A stretch of 64,000 bases of DNA from positions 1,455,501 through 1,519,500 of the forward strand of contig JAPQWV010000051.1 of the NCBI GenBank assembly GCA_027422505.1. Direction: 5' to 3'. Numbering within the stretch: position 1 is the first letter of the stretch; every line of letters starts with the position of its first letter. The position numbers and the translations under genes are program-made. The stretch is from Craterostigma plantagineum (lineage: Eukaryota > Streptophyta > Magnoliopsida > Lamiales > Linderniaceae). Positions 46,549-60,490 of this stretch are shown one piece after another. The notes below the pieces were generated by a model. That model was not told the origin of the DNA and made no database searches. It saw only the letters and a list, made by a program, of their open reading frames with translations.

Positions 46549-47276
46549 TGTAGATCTACGACCGCCGATCGACTCGGAATTGACCTGTGTTTATGCGTGT
46601 GCGAATTGATCTAGCCTAATCGAGCAATCGCAGCTCAATTCGATCTGACAACGCGGCTCAAAACACAGAAAAAATGAAAACAGCATTTTACGTGGTTCGG
46701 CAAAGTTTGCCTACGTCCACGGACCAACAGAGCTTTCTATTCACTTGATCACCAACACGAGTTTTACAGTACTCCAAGTCTACTATAAAACCCTAGTTAT
46801 CAACTCTCTCTAATTCTCACTCTAGAGAAAGTTACAAGCTCTCGAAGATCAGCTCCCTGAAACATCAGATCTGGTATTTATATTAGAACTCTTCAGCTGT
46901 TATTTGCTGCGATCGTTATCAACCATCGGATCAATCTTCATCGCATCCAACGGTTACCATTTGTCCGCAGCCTTATACATAAAGTGCTCTTTCACTTATA
47001 GAGTTGCTACATAACTCTTCCAGCAGCGAATCTCATCCGTCCGATCTTCAGGGCGCCAGATCCGACGACCACCATTTAACCTATTCAGTTTAAATCAACA
47101 CCATCAGATCTCGCGCCAAAGGAGATCGACGGCCTGCATTCTTCGCTACTTAACAATCAGAACTTGGCCATTTTTCAGAGCAGATTTCCTTCAGCTCTTC
47201 TTCAGTGATCGACCGGCCTTCTTGCCGGCGATTTCCCGGCCAACTTCGGCGAGTTCTAGGCGCACAATTCCCAACA
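46549..47276 (-). repeat. Array LTR 1 (728 bp)
   Basis: Outermost LTR, adjoining XTH intron 2. It carries a private base (AACGCGGCTC where the others have AACGCAGCTC). Confidence 0.95.
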
Positions 47277-47484
47277 AACTCCACCTTGAGCCTAGAGCTC
47301 GCAATACATGCCCCGAACTCCTCCATAGCAGCTCAATCCCGCGAGTTATCTGCGCCTTAAAATCATACCAGAACCAGTTTCAGACTTCATCGCTTCAGGA
47401 AAATTTTCTGTTGTTTTCCTTTCGCAGCTTCGTTCGAAGCTCCACCTCGATTCGTAGCTCCGCTCTGTTGGTCATCAAGCTCCC

Positions 47485-49372
47485 TTAGGAGCTTCGAGCC
47501 TCGAAAGAGACCTTGTCAATCCCAAGCGAGATTGAAATCTCCCACTTGGAACCAACTCGGCTTTTCGAGTTTCCAATCTTCGATTCCTTCGAAGATTCTC
47601 CTTTCGCAGCTTCGAGACTCTCTCTCCAGGCCCTCATACAGCTGCCCTTAGCTTTCCTCTTGGCCTCCTTACTATGAGACGTCTCAGCTACACGCAGCAA
47701 ATAATCATTTGCTGCCAGACTTTCTGCTTTTCGAGCAGAATTTTCACCTTCCACTACGCGTGAAGTTCCTTCGATCCTACCACCTGAGCCCGTTTCCCGA
47801 CCCACCTCCGGCTAGCTATGCGCTGCTCCTTGGCCTCTTTCACAGGCACAACCTCAGCAGCTCGTAGTGCTTCCATTTCAGTAGTAGCAGTTTCTGGTTT
47901 TTCATCAGAAACACGAGTTTTCGTCGAACTTTCTTCATCCGTTTCGACCTCCATATCCGAGCTTTCATCCACCTCAGAGCTCGACCTCTCTTGTGGCCTG
48001 ATAGGACTCGCCATAACAGGTGAAATCTCCTCCACCTCGAGCTCAGAATCGTCGCAGTTCGAGCTCACTTTCGCTGCATTCACCACAGCATTTTCAGCAG
48101 TTTCTGTCAAAACTGCTCCAACCAAGGGTTTTGGAGCAGCTCGTTTCGCCCCCAAACGAGCTTTCTGTGGCTTCCCTTTCACCACATTCAACAGTCCACA
48201 TTTCCTAGTTTCAGTATATGCAGCTTTCATCACAGAGCAACCTTCCAAGACATAAATTCCGTGCCTCCGAACACCGGATAAAATCAGTCTCCTCTGTTTC
48301 GAAACTGTTATTTTTCCAGCAAACGTTTTCATGTTGTAGCCCTTCGAATCCATCGCTCCTATGGATATCAAGTTCCTCCTCAACTCTGGAACATACCTAA
48401 CATCCTTAAGAATGCCTACAACACCACTCTTGAGCCTCAGATGCACAGAACCAACCCCAAGGACTTTGCAAAACTTGCCATTTCCAAGCCTCACTTTACC
48501 TTTCGACTCTTGAAAGTTTTGCATCCATTCTCTGTTGCAAGTCAAGTGAAAGCTACATCCCGAGTCAAGGATCCATTCCTTGCTCGCCTTGTGCTCAGAC
48601 ACATTCAGGGCCTCAGCAAAACCGAAGCCTACAACAGAATCTGCAGCACAAACAACATCGAAACTCTGTTCTGAAATTTCAGCAAGTTGGTACCTTTCGT
48701 TGCTTTGTTCTCAACCTCAAGACGAAGGTTTCTCGCAGGTTCTCGATCTGCAACCAGTCCTCTACATGCACTTGAGGTTTCAGCTCCACCATTGGACCCA
48801 ACCACAGCCGCAGCCACCTCAACATCATCGCAAATCACAGCCGTTCGAACATCACCTTCGAACTTCGTCGTTTGCCTTCGATGTGGACATAACCTCCGTA
48901 TGTGGCCTTCCTCGTGGCAATGGTAACACCTCAGAGGCCTCCTGAGCTTCCTTTCGACAGCCTTCTTCGATTCAATTGCGTTCCTTCTTAACCATTTCCT
49001 CCTCACGCACTTCAACTCTTTCGACGAACTCAAAATCGACTCGGTTCTATCATCGAGCAGCTGTGAGATGATCTCCGAAGGAACATTCCTCGATTCCTTA
49101 GGCTTCTCCATGTACAGCTCATCCAATCGCCTCCAAATTTCGTCCGCCGTGGACTGATCCAACACGTTTTTCAGAACATCATCGCCTAGACTCAAAATCA
49201 ACATGCTTCGAGCCTTCGTTCGGATGATTTCCTTCTTCGTTGCACTTGAATCCTCAGGTAGCAACTCCTCCTCAAGGCCGTACTCAACCAGACGAGCCTT
49301 CATCTTCAACTTCCAGGCATCGAAATCCTTCGATCCATTGAAGATATCCAATTCCAGTCGCATCGCAGTCAT
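47485..49372 (-). pseudogene. Array unit 1 gag-protease, two 1-bp frameshifts
   Basis: The minus-strand gag starts at the ATG at 49372 and contains the UBN2-type gag helices (DFDAWKLKMKARLVEYGLEE), a CCHC knuckle (CYHCHEEGHIRRLC) and the protease motif WILDSGCSFHLTCN. A 1-bp deletion near 48686 (AGCAAGTTGG) and another near 47780 (CCTACCACC) break the frame, so the segment is 1,888 nt where the undamaged frame is 1,890. The 9-codon segment around MEVETDEESS (47941-47960) is intact here, unlike in units 2-4. Confidence 0.9.
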
Positions 49373-49414
49373 ACAGCGAAGATCGAGCTCGTCGTCCACG
49401 CTCACCGCACCAAT

Positions 49415-50142
49415 TGTAGATCTACGACCGCCGATCGACTCGGAATTGACCTGTGTTTATGCGTGTGCGAATTGATCTAGCCTAATCGAGCAATCGCAGC
49501 TCAATTCGATCTGACAACGCAGCTCAAAACACAGAAAAAATGAAAACAGCATTTTACGTGGTTCGGCAAAGTTTGCCTACGTCCACGGACCAACAGAGCT
49601 TTCTATTCACTTGATCACCAACACGAGTTTTACAGTACTCCAAGTCTACTATAAAACCCTAGTTATCAACTCTCTCTAATTCTCACTCTAGAGAAAGTTA
49701 CAAGCTCTCGAAGATCAGCTCCCTGAAACATCAGATCTGGTATTTATATTAGAACTCTTCAGCTGTTATTTGCTGCGATCGTTATCAACCATCGGATCAA
49801 TCTTCATCGCATCCAACGGTTACCATTTGTCCGCAGCCTTATACATAAAGTGCTCTTTCACTTATAGAGTTGCTACATAACTCTTCCAGCAGCGAATCTC
49901 ATCCGTCCGATCTTCAGGGCGCCAGATCCGACGACCACCATTTAACCTATTCAGTTTAAATCAACACCATCAGATCTCGCGCCAAAGGAGATCGACGGCC
50001 TGCATTCTTCGCTACTGAACAATCAGAACTTGGCCATTTTTCAGAGCAGATTTCCTTCAGCTCTTCTTCAGTGATCGACCGGCCTTCTTGCCGGCGATTT
50101 CCCGGCCAACTTCGGCGAGTTCTAGGCGCACAAATCCCAACA
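49415..50142 (-). repeat. Array LTR 2 (728 bp)
   Basis: Same length as LTR 1, with private variants CTACTGAAC and CAAATCCC. Confidence 0.95.
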
Positions 50143-50350
50143 AACTCCACCTTGAGCCTAGAGCTCGCAATACATGCCCCGAACTCCTCCATAGCAGCTC
50201 AATCCCGCGAGTTATCTGCGCCTTAAAATCATACCAGAACCAGTTTCAGACTTCATCGCTTCAGGAAAATTTTCTGTTGTTTTCCTTTCGCAGCTTCGTT
50301 CGAAGCTCCACCTCGATTCGTAGCTCCGCTCTGTTGGTCATCAAGCTCCC

Positions 50351-52230
50351 TTAGGAGCTTCGAGCCTCGAAAGAGACCTTGTCAATCCCAAGCGAGATTG
50401 AAATCTCCCACTTGGAACCAACTCGGCTTTTCGAGTTTCCAATCTTCGATTCCTTCGAAGATTCTCCTTTCGCAGCTTCGAGACTCTCTCTCCAGGCCCT
50501 CATACAGCTGCCCTTAGCTTTCCTCTTGGCCTCCTTACTATGAGACGTCTCAGCTACACGCAGCAAATAATCATTTGCTGCCAGACTTTCTGCTTTTCGA
50601 GCAGAATTTTCACCTTCCACTACGCGTGAAGTTCCTTCGATCCTAGCCACCTGAGCCCGTTTCCCGACCCACCTCCGGCTAGCTATGCGCTGCTCCTTGG
50701 CCTCTTTCACAGGCACAACCTCAGCAGCTCGTAGTGCTTCCATTTCAGTAGTAGCAGTTTCTGGTTTTTCATCAGAAACACGAGTTTTCGTCGAACTTTC
50801 TTCATCCGTATATCCGAGCTTTCATCCACCTCAGAGCTCGACCTCTCTTGTGGCCTGATAGGACTCGCCATAACAGGTGAAATCTCCTCCACCTCGAGCT
50901 CAGAATCGTCGCAGTTCGAGCTCACTTTCGCTGCATTCACCACAGCATTTTCAGCAGTTTCTGTCAAAACTGCTCCAACCAAGGGTTTTGGAGCAGCTCG
51001 TTTCGCCCCCAAACGAGCTTTCTGTGGCTTCCCTTTCACCACATTCAACAGTCCACATTTCCTAGTTTCAGTATATGCAGCTTTCATCACAGAGCAACCT
51101 TCCAAGACATAAATTCCGTGCCTCCGAACACCGGATAAAATCAGTCTCCTCTGTTTCGAAACTGTTATTTTTCCAGCAAACGTTTTCATGTTGTAGCCCT
51201 TCGAATCCATCGCTCCTATGGATATCAAGTTCCTCCTCAACTCTGGAACATACCTAACATCCTTAAGAATGCCTACAACACCACTCTTGAGCCTCAGATG
51301 CACAGAACCAACCCCAAGGACTTTGCAAAACTTGCCATTTCCAAGCCTCACTTTACCTTTCGACTCTTGAAAGTTTTGCATCCATTCTCTGTTGCAAGTC
51401 AAGTGAAAGCTACATCCCGAGTCAAGGATCCATTCCTTGCTCGCCTTGTGCTCAGACACATTCAGGGCCTCAGCAAAACCGAAGCCTACAACAGAATCTG
51501 CAGCACAAACAACATCGAAACTCTGTTCTGAAATTTCAGCAACGTTCGTACCTTTCGTTGCTTTGTTCTCAACCTCAAGACGAAGGTTTCTCGCAGGTTC
51601 TCGATCTGCAACCAGTCCTCTACATGCACTTGAGGTTTCAGCTCCACCATTGGACCCAACCACAGCCGCAGCCACCTCAACATCATCGCAAATCACAGCC
51701 GTTCGAACATCACCTTCGAACTTCGTCGTTTGCCTTCGATGTGGACATAACCTCCGTATGTGGCCTTCCTCGTGGCAATGGTAACACCTCAGAGGCCTCC
51801 TGAGCTTCCTTTCGACAGCCTTCTTCGATTCAATTGCGTTCCTTCTTAACCATTTCCTCCTCACGCACTTCAACTCTTTCGACGAACTCAAAATCGACTC
51901 GGTTCTATCATCGAGCAGCTGTGAGATGATCTCCGAAGGAACATTCCTCGATTCCTTAGGCTTCTCCATGTACAGCTCATCCAATCGCCTCCAAATTTCG
52001 TCCGCCGTGGACTGCTCCAACACGTTTTTCAGAACATCATCGCCTAGACTCAAAATCAACATGCTTCGAGCCTTCGTTCGGATGATTTCCTTCTTCGTTG
52101 CACTTGAATCCTCAGGTAGCAACTCCTCCTCAAGGCCGTACTCAACCAGACGAGCCTTCATCTTCAACTTCCAGGCATCGAAATCCTTCGATCCATTGAA
52201 GATATCCAATTCCAGTCGCATCGCAGTCAT
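50351..52230 (-). pseudogene. Array unit 2 gag-protease, 10-bp deletion
   Basis: Open from 52230 through gag, knuckle, protease and beyond (more than 500 codons) until a 10-bp deletion near 50809 (CATCCGTATATCC) shifts the frame. The C-terminal lysine/serine-rich tail (50743-50351) follows in another frame. The segment is 1,880 nt, exactly 10 less than the undamaged frame. Both 1-bp sites damaged in unit 1 are intact. Confidence 0.9.
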
Positions 52231-52272
52231 ACAGCGAAGATCGAGCTCGTCGTCCACGCTCACCGCACCAAT

Positions 52273-53000
52273 TGTAGATCTACGACCGCCGATCGACTCG
52301 GAATTGACCTGTGTTTATGCGTGTGCGAATTGATCTAGCCTAATCGAGCAATCGCAGCTCAATTCGATCTGACAACGCAGCTCAAAACACAGAAAAAATG
52401 AAAACAGCATTTTACGTGGTTCGGCAAAGTTTGCCTACGTCCACGGACCAACAGAGCTTTCTATTCACTTGATCACCAACACGAGTTTTACAGTACTCCA
52501 AGTCTACTATAAAACCCTAGTTATCAACTCTCTCTAATTCTCACTCTAGAGAAAGTTACAAGCTCTCGAAGATCAGCTCCCTGAAACATCAGATCTGGTA
52601 TTTATATTAGAACTCTTCAGCTGTTATTTGCTGCGATCGTTATCAACCATCGGATCAATCTTCATCGCATCCAACGGTTACCATTTGTCCGCAGCCTTAT
52701 ACATAAAGTGCTCTTTCACTTATAGAGTTGCTACATAACTCTTCCAGCAGCGAATCTCATCCGTCCGATCTTCAGGGCGCCAGATCCGACGACCACCATT
52801 TAACCTATTCAGTTTAAATCAACACCATCAGATCTCGCGCCAAAGGAGATCGACGGCCTGCATTCTTCGCTACTTAACAATCAGAACTTGGCCATTTTTC
52901 AGAGCAGATTTCCTTCAGCTCTTCTTCAGTGATCGACCGGCCTTCTTGCCGGCGATTTCCCGGCCAACTTCGGCGAGTTCTAGGCGCACAATTCCCAACA
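52273..53000 (-). repeat. Array LTR 3 (728 bp)
   Basis: Shared between units 2 and 3. Confidence 0.95.
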
Positions 53001-53208
53001 AACTCCACCTTGAGCCTAGAGCTCGCAATACATGCCCCGAACTCCTCCATAGCAGCTCAATCCCGCGAGTTATCTGCGCCTTAAAATCATACCAGAACCA
53101 GTTTCAGACTTCATCGCTTCAGGAAAATTTTCTGTTGTTTTCCTTTCGCAGCTTCGTTCGAAGCTCCACCTCGATTCGTAGCTCCGCTCTGTTGGTCATC
53201 AAGCTCCC

Positions 53209-55087
53209 TTAGGAGCTTCGAGCCTCGAAAGAGACCTTGTCAATCCCAAGCGAGATTGAAATCTCCCACTTGGAACCAACTCGGCTTTTCGAGTTTCCAA
53301 TCTTCGATTCCTTCGAAGATTCTCCTTTCGCAGCTTCGAGACTCTCTCTCCAGGCCCTCATACAGCTGCCCTTAGCTTTCCTCTTGGCCTCCTTACTATG
53401 AGACGTCTCAGCTACACGCAGCAAATAATCATTTGCTGCCAGACTTTCTGCTTTTCGAGCAGAATTTTCACCTTCCACTACGCGTGAAGTTCCTTCGATC
53501 CTAGCCACCTGAGCCCGTTTCCCGACCCACCTCCGGCTAGCTATGCGCTGCTCCTTGGCCTCTTTCACAGGCACAACCTCAGCAGCTCGTAGTGCTTCCA
53601 TTTCAGTAGTAGCAGTTTCTGGTTTTTCATCAGAAACACGAGTTTTCGTCGAACTTTCTTCATCCGTATATCCGAGCTTTCATCCACCTCAGAGCTCGAC
53701 CTCTCTTGTGGCCTGATAGGACTCGCCATAACAGGTGAAATCTCCTCCACCTCGAGCTCAGAATCGTCGCAGTTCGAGCTCACTTTCGCTGCATTCACCA
53801 CAGCATTTTCAGCAGTTTCTGTCAAAACTGCTCCAACCAAGGGTTTTGGAGCAGCTCGTTTCGCCCCCAAACGAGCTTTCTGTGGCTTCCCTTTCACCAC
53901 ATTCAACAGTCCACATTTCCTAGTTTCAGTATATGCAGCTTTCATCACAGAGCAACCTTCCAAGACATAAATTCCGTGCCTCCGAACACCGGATAAAATC
54001 AGTCTCCTCTGTTTCGAAACTGTTATTTTTCCAGCAAACGTTTTCATGTTGTAGCCCTTCGAATCCATCGCTCCTATGGATATCAAGTTCCTCCTCAACT
54101 CTGGAACATACCTAACATCCTTAAGAATGCCTACAACACCACTCTTGAGCCTCAGATGCACAGAACCAACCCCAAGGACTTTGCAAAACTTGCCATTTCC
54201 AAGCCTCACTTTACCTTTCGACTCTTGAAAGTTTTGCATCCATTCTCTGTTGCAAGTCAAGTGAAAGCTACATCCCGAGTCAAGGATCCATTCCTTGCTC
54301 GCCTTGTGCTCAGACACATTCAGGGCCTCAGCAAAACCGAAGCCTACAACAGAATCTGCAGCACAAACAACATCGAAACTCTGTTCTGAAATTTCAGCAA
54401 GTTGGTACCTTTCGTTGCTTTGTTCTCAACCTCAAGACGAAGGTTTCTCGCAGGTTCTCGATCTGCAACCAGTCCTCTACATGCACTTGAGGTTTCAGCT
54501 CCACCATTGGACCCAACCACAGCCGCAGCCACCTCAACATCATCGCAAATCACAGCCGTTCGAACATCACCTTCGAACTTCGTCGTTTGCCTTCGATGTG
54601 GACATAACCTCCGTATGTGGCCTTCCTCGTGGCAATGGTAACACCTCAGAGGCCTCCTGAGCTTCCTTTCGACAGCCTTCTTCGATTCAATTGCGTTCCT
54701 TCTTAACCATTTCCTCCTCACGCACTTCAACTCTTTCGACGAACTCAAAATCGACTCGGTTCTATCATCGAGCAGCTGTGAGATGATCTCCGAAGGAACA
54801 TTCCTCGATTCCTTAGGCTTCTCCATGTACAGCTCATCCAATCGCCTCCAAATTTCGTCCGCCGTGGACTGCTCCAACACGTTTTTCAGAACATCATCGC
54901 CTAGACTCAAAATCAACATGCTTCGAGCCTTCGTTCGGATGATTTCCTTCTTCGTTGCACTTGAATCCTCAGGTAGCAACTCCTCCTCAAGGCCGTACTC
55001 AACCAGACGAGCCTTCATCTTCAACTTCCAGGCATCGAAATCCTTCGATCCATTGAAGATATCCAATTCCAGTCGCATCGCAGTCAT
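53209..55087 (-). pseudogene. Array unit 3 gag-protease, 1-bp and 10-bp deletions
   Basis: Carries the gag-side 1-bp deletion (54399, CAAGTTGG) seen in unit 1 and the 10-bp deletion (near 53665) seen in unit 2, but not the second 1-bp deletion of unit 1. Segment length is 1,879 nt, 11 less than the undamaged frame. Confidence 0.9.
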
Positions 55088-55129
55088 ACAGCGAAGATCG
55101 AGCTCGTCGTCCACGCTCACCGCACCAAT

Positions 55130-55857
55130 TGTAGATCTACGACCGCCGATCGACTCGGAATTGACCTGTGTTTATGCGTGTGCGAATTGATCTAGCCTAA
55201 TCGAGCAATCGCAGCTCAATTCGATCTGACAACGCAGCTCAAAACACAGAAAAAATGAAAACAGCATTTTACGTGGTTCGGCAAAGTTTGCCTACGTCCA
55301 CGGACCAACAGAGCTTTCTATTCACTTGATCACCAACACGAGTTTTACAGTACTCCAAGTCTACTATAAAACCCTAGTTATCAACTCTCTCTAATTCTCA
55401 CTCTAGAGAAAGTTACAAGCTCTCGAAGATCAGCTCCCTGAAACATCAGATCTGGTATTTATATTAGAACTCTTCAGCTGTTATTTGCTGCGATCGTTAT
55501 CAACCATCGGATCAATCTTCATCGCATCCAACGGTTACCATTTGTCCGCAGCCTTATACATAAAGTGCTCTTTCACTTATAGAGTTGCTACATAACTCTT
55601 CCAGCAGCGAATCTCATCCGTCCGATCTTCAGGGCGCCAGATCCGACGACCACCATTTAACCTATTCAGTTTAAATCAACACCATCAGATCTCGCGCCAA
55701 AGGAGATCGACGGCCTGCATTCTTCGCTACTTAACAATCAGAACTTGGCCATTTTTCAGAGCAGATTTCCTTCAGCTCTTCTTCAGTGATCGACCGGCCT
55801 TCTTGCCGGCGATTTCCCGGCCAACTTCGGCGAGTTCTAGGCGCACAATTCCCAACA
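55130..55857 (-). repeat. Array LTR 4 (728 bp)
   Basis: Shared between units 3 and 4. Confidence 0.95.
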
Positions 55858-56065
55858 AACTCCACCTTGAGCCTAGAGCTCGCAATACATGCCCCGAACT
55901 CCTCCATAGCAGCTCAATCCCGCGAGTTATCTGCGCCTTAAAATCATACCAGAACCAGTTTCAGACTTCATCGCTTCAGGAAAATTTTCTGTTGTTTTCC
56001 TTTCGCAGCTTCGTTCGAAGCTCCACCTCGATTCGTAGCTCCGCTCTGTTGGTCATCAAGCTCCC

Positions 56066-57943
56066 TTAGGAGCTTCGAGCCTCGAAAGAGACCTTGTCAA
56101 TCCCAAGCGAGATTGAAATCTCCCACTTGGAACCAACTCGGCTTTTCGAGTTTCCAATCTTCGATTCCTTCGAAGATTCTCCTTTCGCAGCTTCGAGACT
56201 CTCTCTCCAGGCCCTCATACAGCTGCCCTTAGCTTTCCTCTTGGCCTCCTTACTATGAGACGTCTCAGCTACACGCAGCAAATAATCATTTGCTGCCAGA
56301 CTTTCTGCTTTTCGAGCAGAATTTTCACCTTCCACTACGCGTGAAGTTCCTTCGATCCTACCACCTGAGCCCGTTTCCCGACCCACCTCCGGCTAGCTAT
56401 GCGCTGCTCCTTGGCCTCTTTCACAGGCACAACCTCAGCAGCTCGTAGTGCTTCCATTTCAGTAGTAGCAGTTTCTGGTTTTTCATCAGAAACACGAGTT
56501 TTCGTCGAACTTTCTTCATCCGTATATCCGAGCTTTCATCCACCTCAGAGCTCGACCTCTCTTGTGGCCTGATAGGACTCGCCATAACAGGTGAAATCTC
56601 CTCCACCTCGAGCTCAGAATCGTCGCAGTTCGAGCTCACTTTCGCTGCATTCACCACAGCATTTTCAGCAGTTTCTGTCAAAACTGCTCCAACCAAGGGT
56701 TTTGGAGCAGCTCGTTTCGCCCCCAAACGAGCTTTCTGTGGCTTCCCTTTCACCACATTCAACAGTCCACATTTCCTAGTTTCAGTATATGCAGCTTTCA
56801 TCACAGAGCAACCTTCCAAGACATAAATTCCGTGCCTCCGAACACCGGATAAAATCAGTCTCCTCTGTTTCGAAACTGTTATTTTTCCAGCAAACGTTTT
56901 CATGTTGTAGCTCTTCGAATCCATCGCTCCTATGGATATCAAGTTCCTCCTCAACTCTGGAACATACCTAACATCCTTAAGAATGCCTACAACACCACTC
57001 TTGAGCCTCAGATGCACAGAACCAACCCCAAGGACTTTGCAAAACTTGCCATTTCCAAGCCTCACTTTACCTTTCGACTCTTGAAAGTTTTGCATCCATT
57101 CTCTGTTGCAAGTCAAGTGAAAGCTACATCCCGAGTCAAGGATCCATTCCTTGCTCGCCTTGTGCTCAGACACATTCAGGGCCTCAGCAAAACCGAAGCC
57201 TACAACAGAATCTGCAGCACAAACAACATCGAAACTCTGTTCTGAAATTTCAGCAAGTTGGTACCTTTCGTTGCTTTGTTCTCAACCTCAAGACGAAGGT
57301 TTCTCGCAGGTTCTCGATCTGCAACCAGTCCTCTACATGCACTTGAGGTTTCAGCTCCACCATTGGACCCAACCACAGCCGCAGCCACCTCAACATCATC
57401 GCAAATCACAGCCGTTCGAACATCACCTTCGAACTTCGTCGTTTGCCTTCGATGTGGACATAACCTCCGTATGTGGCCTTCCTCGTGGCAATGGTAACAC
57501 CTCAGAGGCCTCCTGAGCTTCCTTTCGACAGCCTTCTTCGATTCAATTGCGTTCCTTCTTAACCATTTCCTCCTCACGCACTTCAACTCTTTCGACGAAC
57601 TCAAAATCGACTCGGTTCTATCATCGAGCAGCTGTGAGATGATCTCCGAAGGAACATTCCTCGATTCCTTAGGCTTCTCCATGTACAGCTCATCCAATCG
57701 CCTCCAAATTTCGTCCGCCGTGGACTGATCCAACACGTTTTTCAGAACATCATCGCCTAGACTCAAAATCAACATGCTTCGAGCCTTCGTTCGGATGATT
57801 TCCTTCTTCGTTGCACTTGAATCCTCAGGTAGCAACTCCTCCTCAAGGCCGTACTCAACCAGACGAGCCTTCATCTTCAACTTCCAGGCATCGAAATCCT
57901 TCGATCCATTGAAGATATCCAATTCCAGTCGCATCGCAGTCAT
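56066..57943 (-). pseudogene. Array unit 4 gag-protease, all three deletions
   Basis: Has both 1-bp deletions (near 57255 and 56360) and the 10-bp deletion (near 56523), so the segment is 1,878 nt. It shares the GACTGATCCAAC base with unit 1 but the 10-bp deletion with units 2 and 3. Confidence 0.9.
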
Positions 57944-57985
57944 ACAGCGAAGATCGAGCTCGTCGTCCACGCTCACCGCACCAAT

Positions 57986-58713
57986 TGTAGATCTACGACC
58001 GCCGATCGACTCGGAATTGACCTGTGTTTATGCGTGTGCGAATTGATCTAGCCTAATCGAGCAATCGCAGCTCAATTCGATCTGACAACGCAGCTCAAAA
58101 CACAGAAAAAATGAAAACAGCATTTTACGTGGTTCGGCAAAGTTTGCCTACGTCCACGGACCAACAGAGCTTTCTATTCACTTGATCACCAACACGAGTT
58201 TTACAGTACTCCAAGTCTACTATAAAACCCTAGTTATCAACTCTCTCTAATTCTCACTCTAGAGAAAGTTACAAGCTCTCGAAGATCAGCTCCCTGAAAC
58301 ATCAGATCTGGTATTTATATTAGAACTCTTCAGCTGTTATTTGCTGCGATCGTTATCAACCATCGGATCAATCTTCATCGCATCCAACGGTTACCATTCG
58401 TCCGCAGCCTTATACATAAAGTGCTCTTTCACTTATAGAGTTGCTACATAACTCTTCCAGCAGCGAATCTCATCCGTCCGATCTTCAGGGCGCCAGATCC
58501 GACGACCACCATTTAACCTATTCAGTTTAAATCAACACCATCAGATCTCGCGCCAAAGGAGATCGACGGCCTGCATTCTTCGCTACTTAACAATCAGAAC
58601 TTGGCCATTTTTCAGAGCAGATTTCCTTCAGCTCTTCTTCAGTGATCGACCGGCCTTCTTGCCGGCGATTTCCCGGCCAACTTCGGCGAGTTCTAGGCGC
58701 ACAATTCCCAACA
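57986..58713 (-). repeat. Array LTR 5 (728 bp)
   Basis: Shared between units 4 and 5; private variant CCATTCGTCC. Confidence 0.95.
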
Positions 58714-60490
58714 AACTCCACCTTGAGCCTAGAGCTCGCAATACATGCCCCGAACTCCTCCATAGCAGCTCAATCCCGCGAGTTATCTGCGCCTTAAAAT
58801 CATACCAGAACCAGTTTCAGACTTCATCGCTTCAGGAAAATTTTCTGTTGTTTTCCTTTCGCAGCTTCGTTCGAAGCTCCACCTCGATTCGTAGCTCTGC
58901 TCTGTTGGTCATCAAGCTCCCTTAGGAGCTTCGAGCCTCGAAAGAGACCTTGTCAATCCCAAGCGAGATTGAAATCTCCCACTTGGAACCAACTCGGCTT
59001 TTCGAGTTTCCAATCTTCGATTCCTTCGAAGATTCTCCTTTCGCAGCTTCGAGACTCTCTCTCCAGGCCCTCATACAGCTGCCCTTAGCTTTCCTCTTGG
59101 CCTCCTTACTATGAGACGTCTCAGCTACACGCAGCAAATAATCATTTGCTGCCAGACTTTCTGCTTTTCGAGCAGAATTTTCACCTTCCACTACGCGTGA
59201 AGTTCCTTCGATCCTAGCCACCTGAGCCCGTTTCCCGACCCACCTCCGGCTAGCTATGCGCTGCTCCTTGGCCTCTTTCACAGGCACAACCTCAGCAGCT
59301 CGTAGTGCTTCCATTTCAGTAGTAGCAGTTTCTGGTTTTTCATCAGAAACACGAGTTTTCGTCGAACTTTCTTCATCCGTTTCGACCTCCATATCCGAGC
59401 TTTCATCCACCTCAGAGCTCGACCTCTCTTGTGGCCTGATAGGACTCGCCATAACAGGTGAAATCTCCTCCACCTCGAGCTCAGAATCGTCGCAGTTCGA
59501 GCTCACTTTCGCTGCATTCACCACAGCATTTTCAGCAGTTTCTGTCAAAACTGCTCCAACCAAGGGTTTTGGAGCAGCTCGTTTCGCCCCCAAACGAGCT
59601 TTCTGTGGCTTCCCTTTCACCACATTCAACAGTCCACATTTCCTAGTTTCAGTATATGCAGCTTTCATCACAGAGCAACCTTCCAAGACATAAATTCCGT
59701 GCCTCCGAACATCGGATAAAATCAGTCTCCTCTGTTTCGAAACTGTTATTTTTCCAGCAAACGTTTTCATGTTGTAGCCCTTCGAATCCATCGCTCCTAT
59801 GGATATCAAGTTCCTCCTCAACTCTGGAACATACCTAACATCCTTAAGAATGCCTACAACACCACTCTTGAGCCTCAGATGCATAGAACCAACCCCAAGG
59901 ACTTTGCAAAACTTGCCATTTCCAAGCCTCACTTTACCTTTCGACTCTTGAAAGTTTTGCATCCATTCTCTGTTGCAAGTCAAGTGAAAGCTACATCCCG
60001 AGTCAAGGATCCATTCCTTGCTCGCCTTGTGCTCAGACACATTCAGGGCCTCAGCAAAACCGAAGCCTACAACAGAATCTGCAGCACAAACAACATCGAA
60101 ACTCTGTTCTGAAATTTCAGCAACGTTGGTACCTTTCGTTGCTTTGTTCTCAACCTCAAGACGAAGGTTTCTCGCAGGTTCTCGATCTGCAACCAGTCCT
60201 CTACATGCACTTGAGGTTTCAGCTCCACCATTGGACCCAACCACAGCCGCAGCCACCTCAACATCATCGCAAATCACAGCCGTTCGAACATCACCTTCGA
60301 ACTTCGTCGTTTGCCTTCGATGTGGACATAACCTCCGTATGTGGCCTTCCTCGTGGCAATGGTAACACCTCAGAGGCCTCCTGAGCTTCCTTTCGACAGC
60401 CTTCTTCGATTCAATTGCGTTCCTTCTTAACCATTTCCTCCTCACGCACTTCAACTCTTTCGACGAACTCAAAATCGACTCGGTTCTATC

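Noticed and set aside
47222..60384. Repeated plus-strand open frames in every array unit (for example 88, 62, 60 and 77 codons)
   Set aside because: They are antisense to the LTR and gag-protease ORF and recur only because the array repeats; serine-rich composition is the shadow of the real frame.
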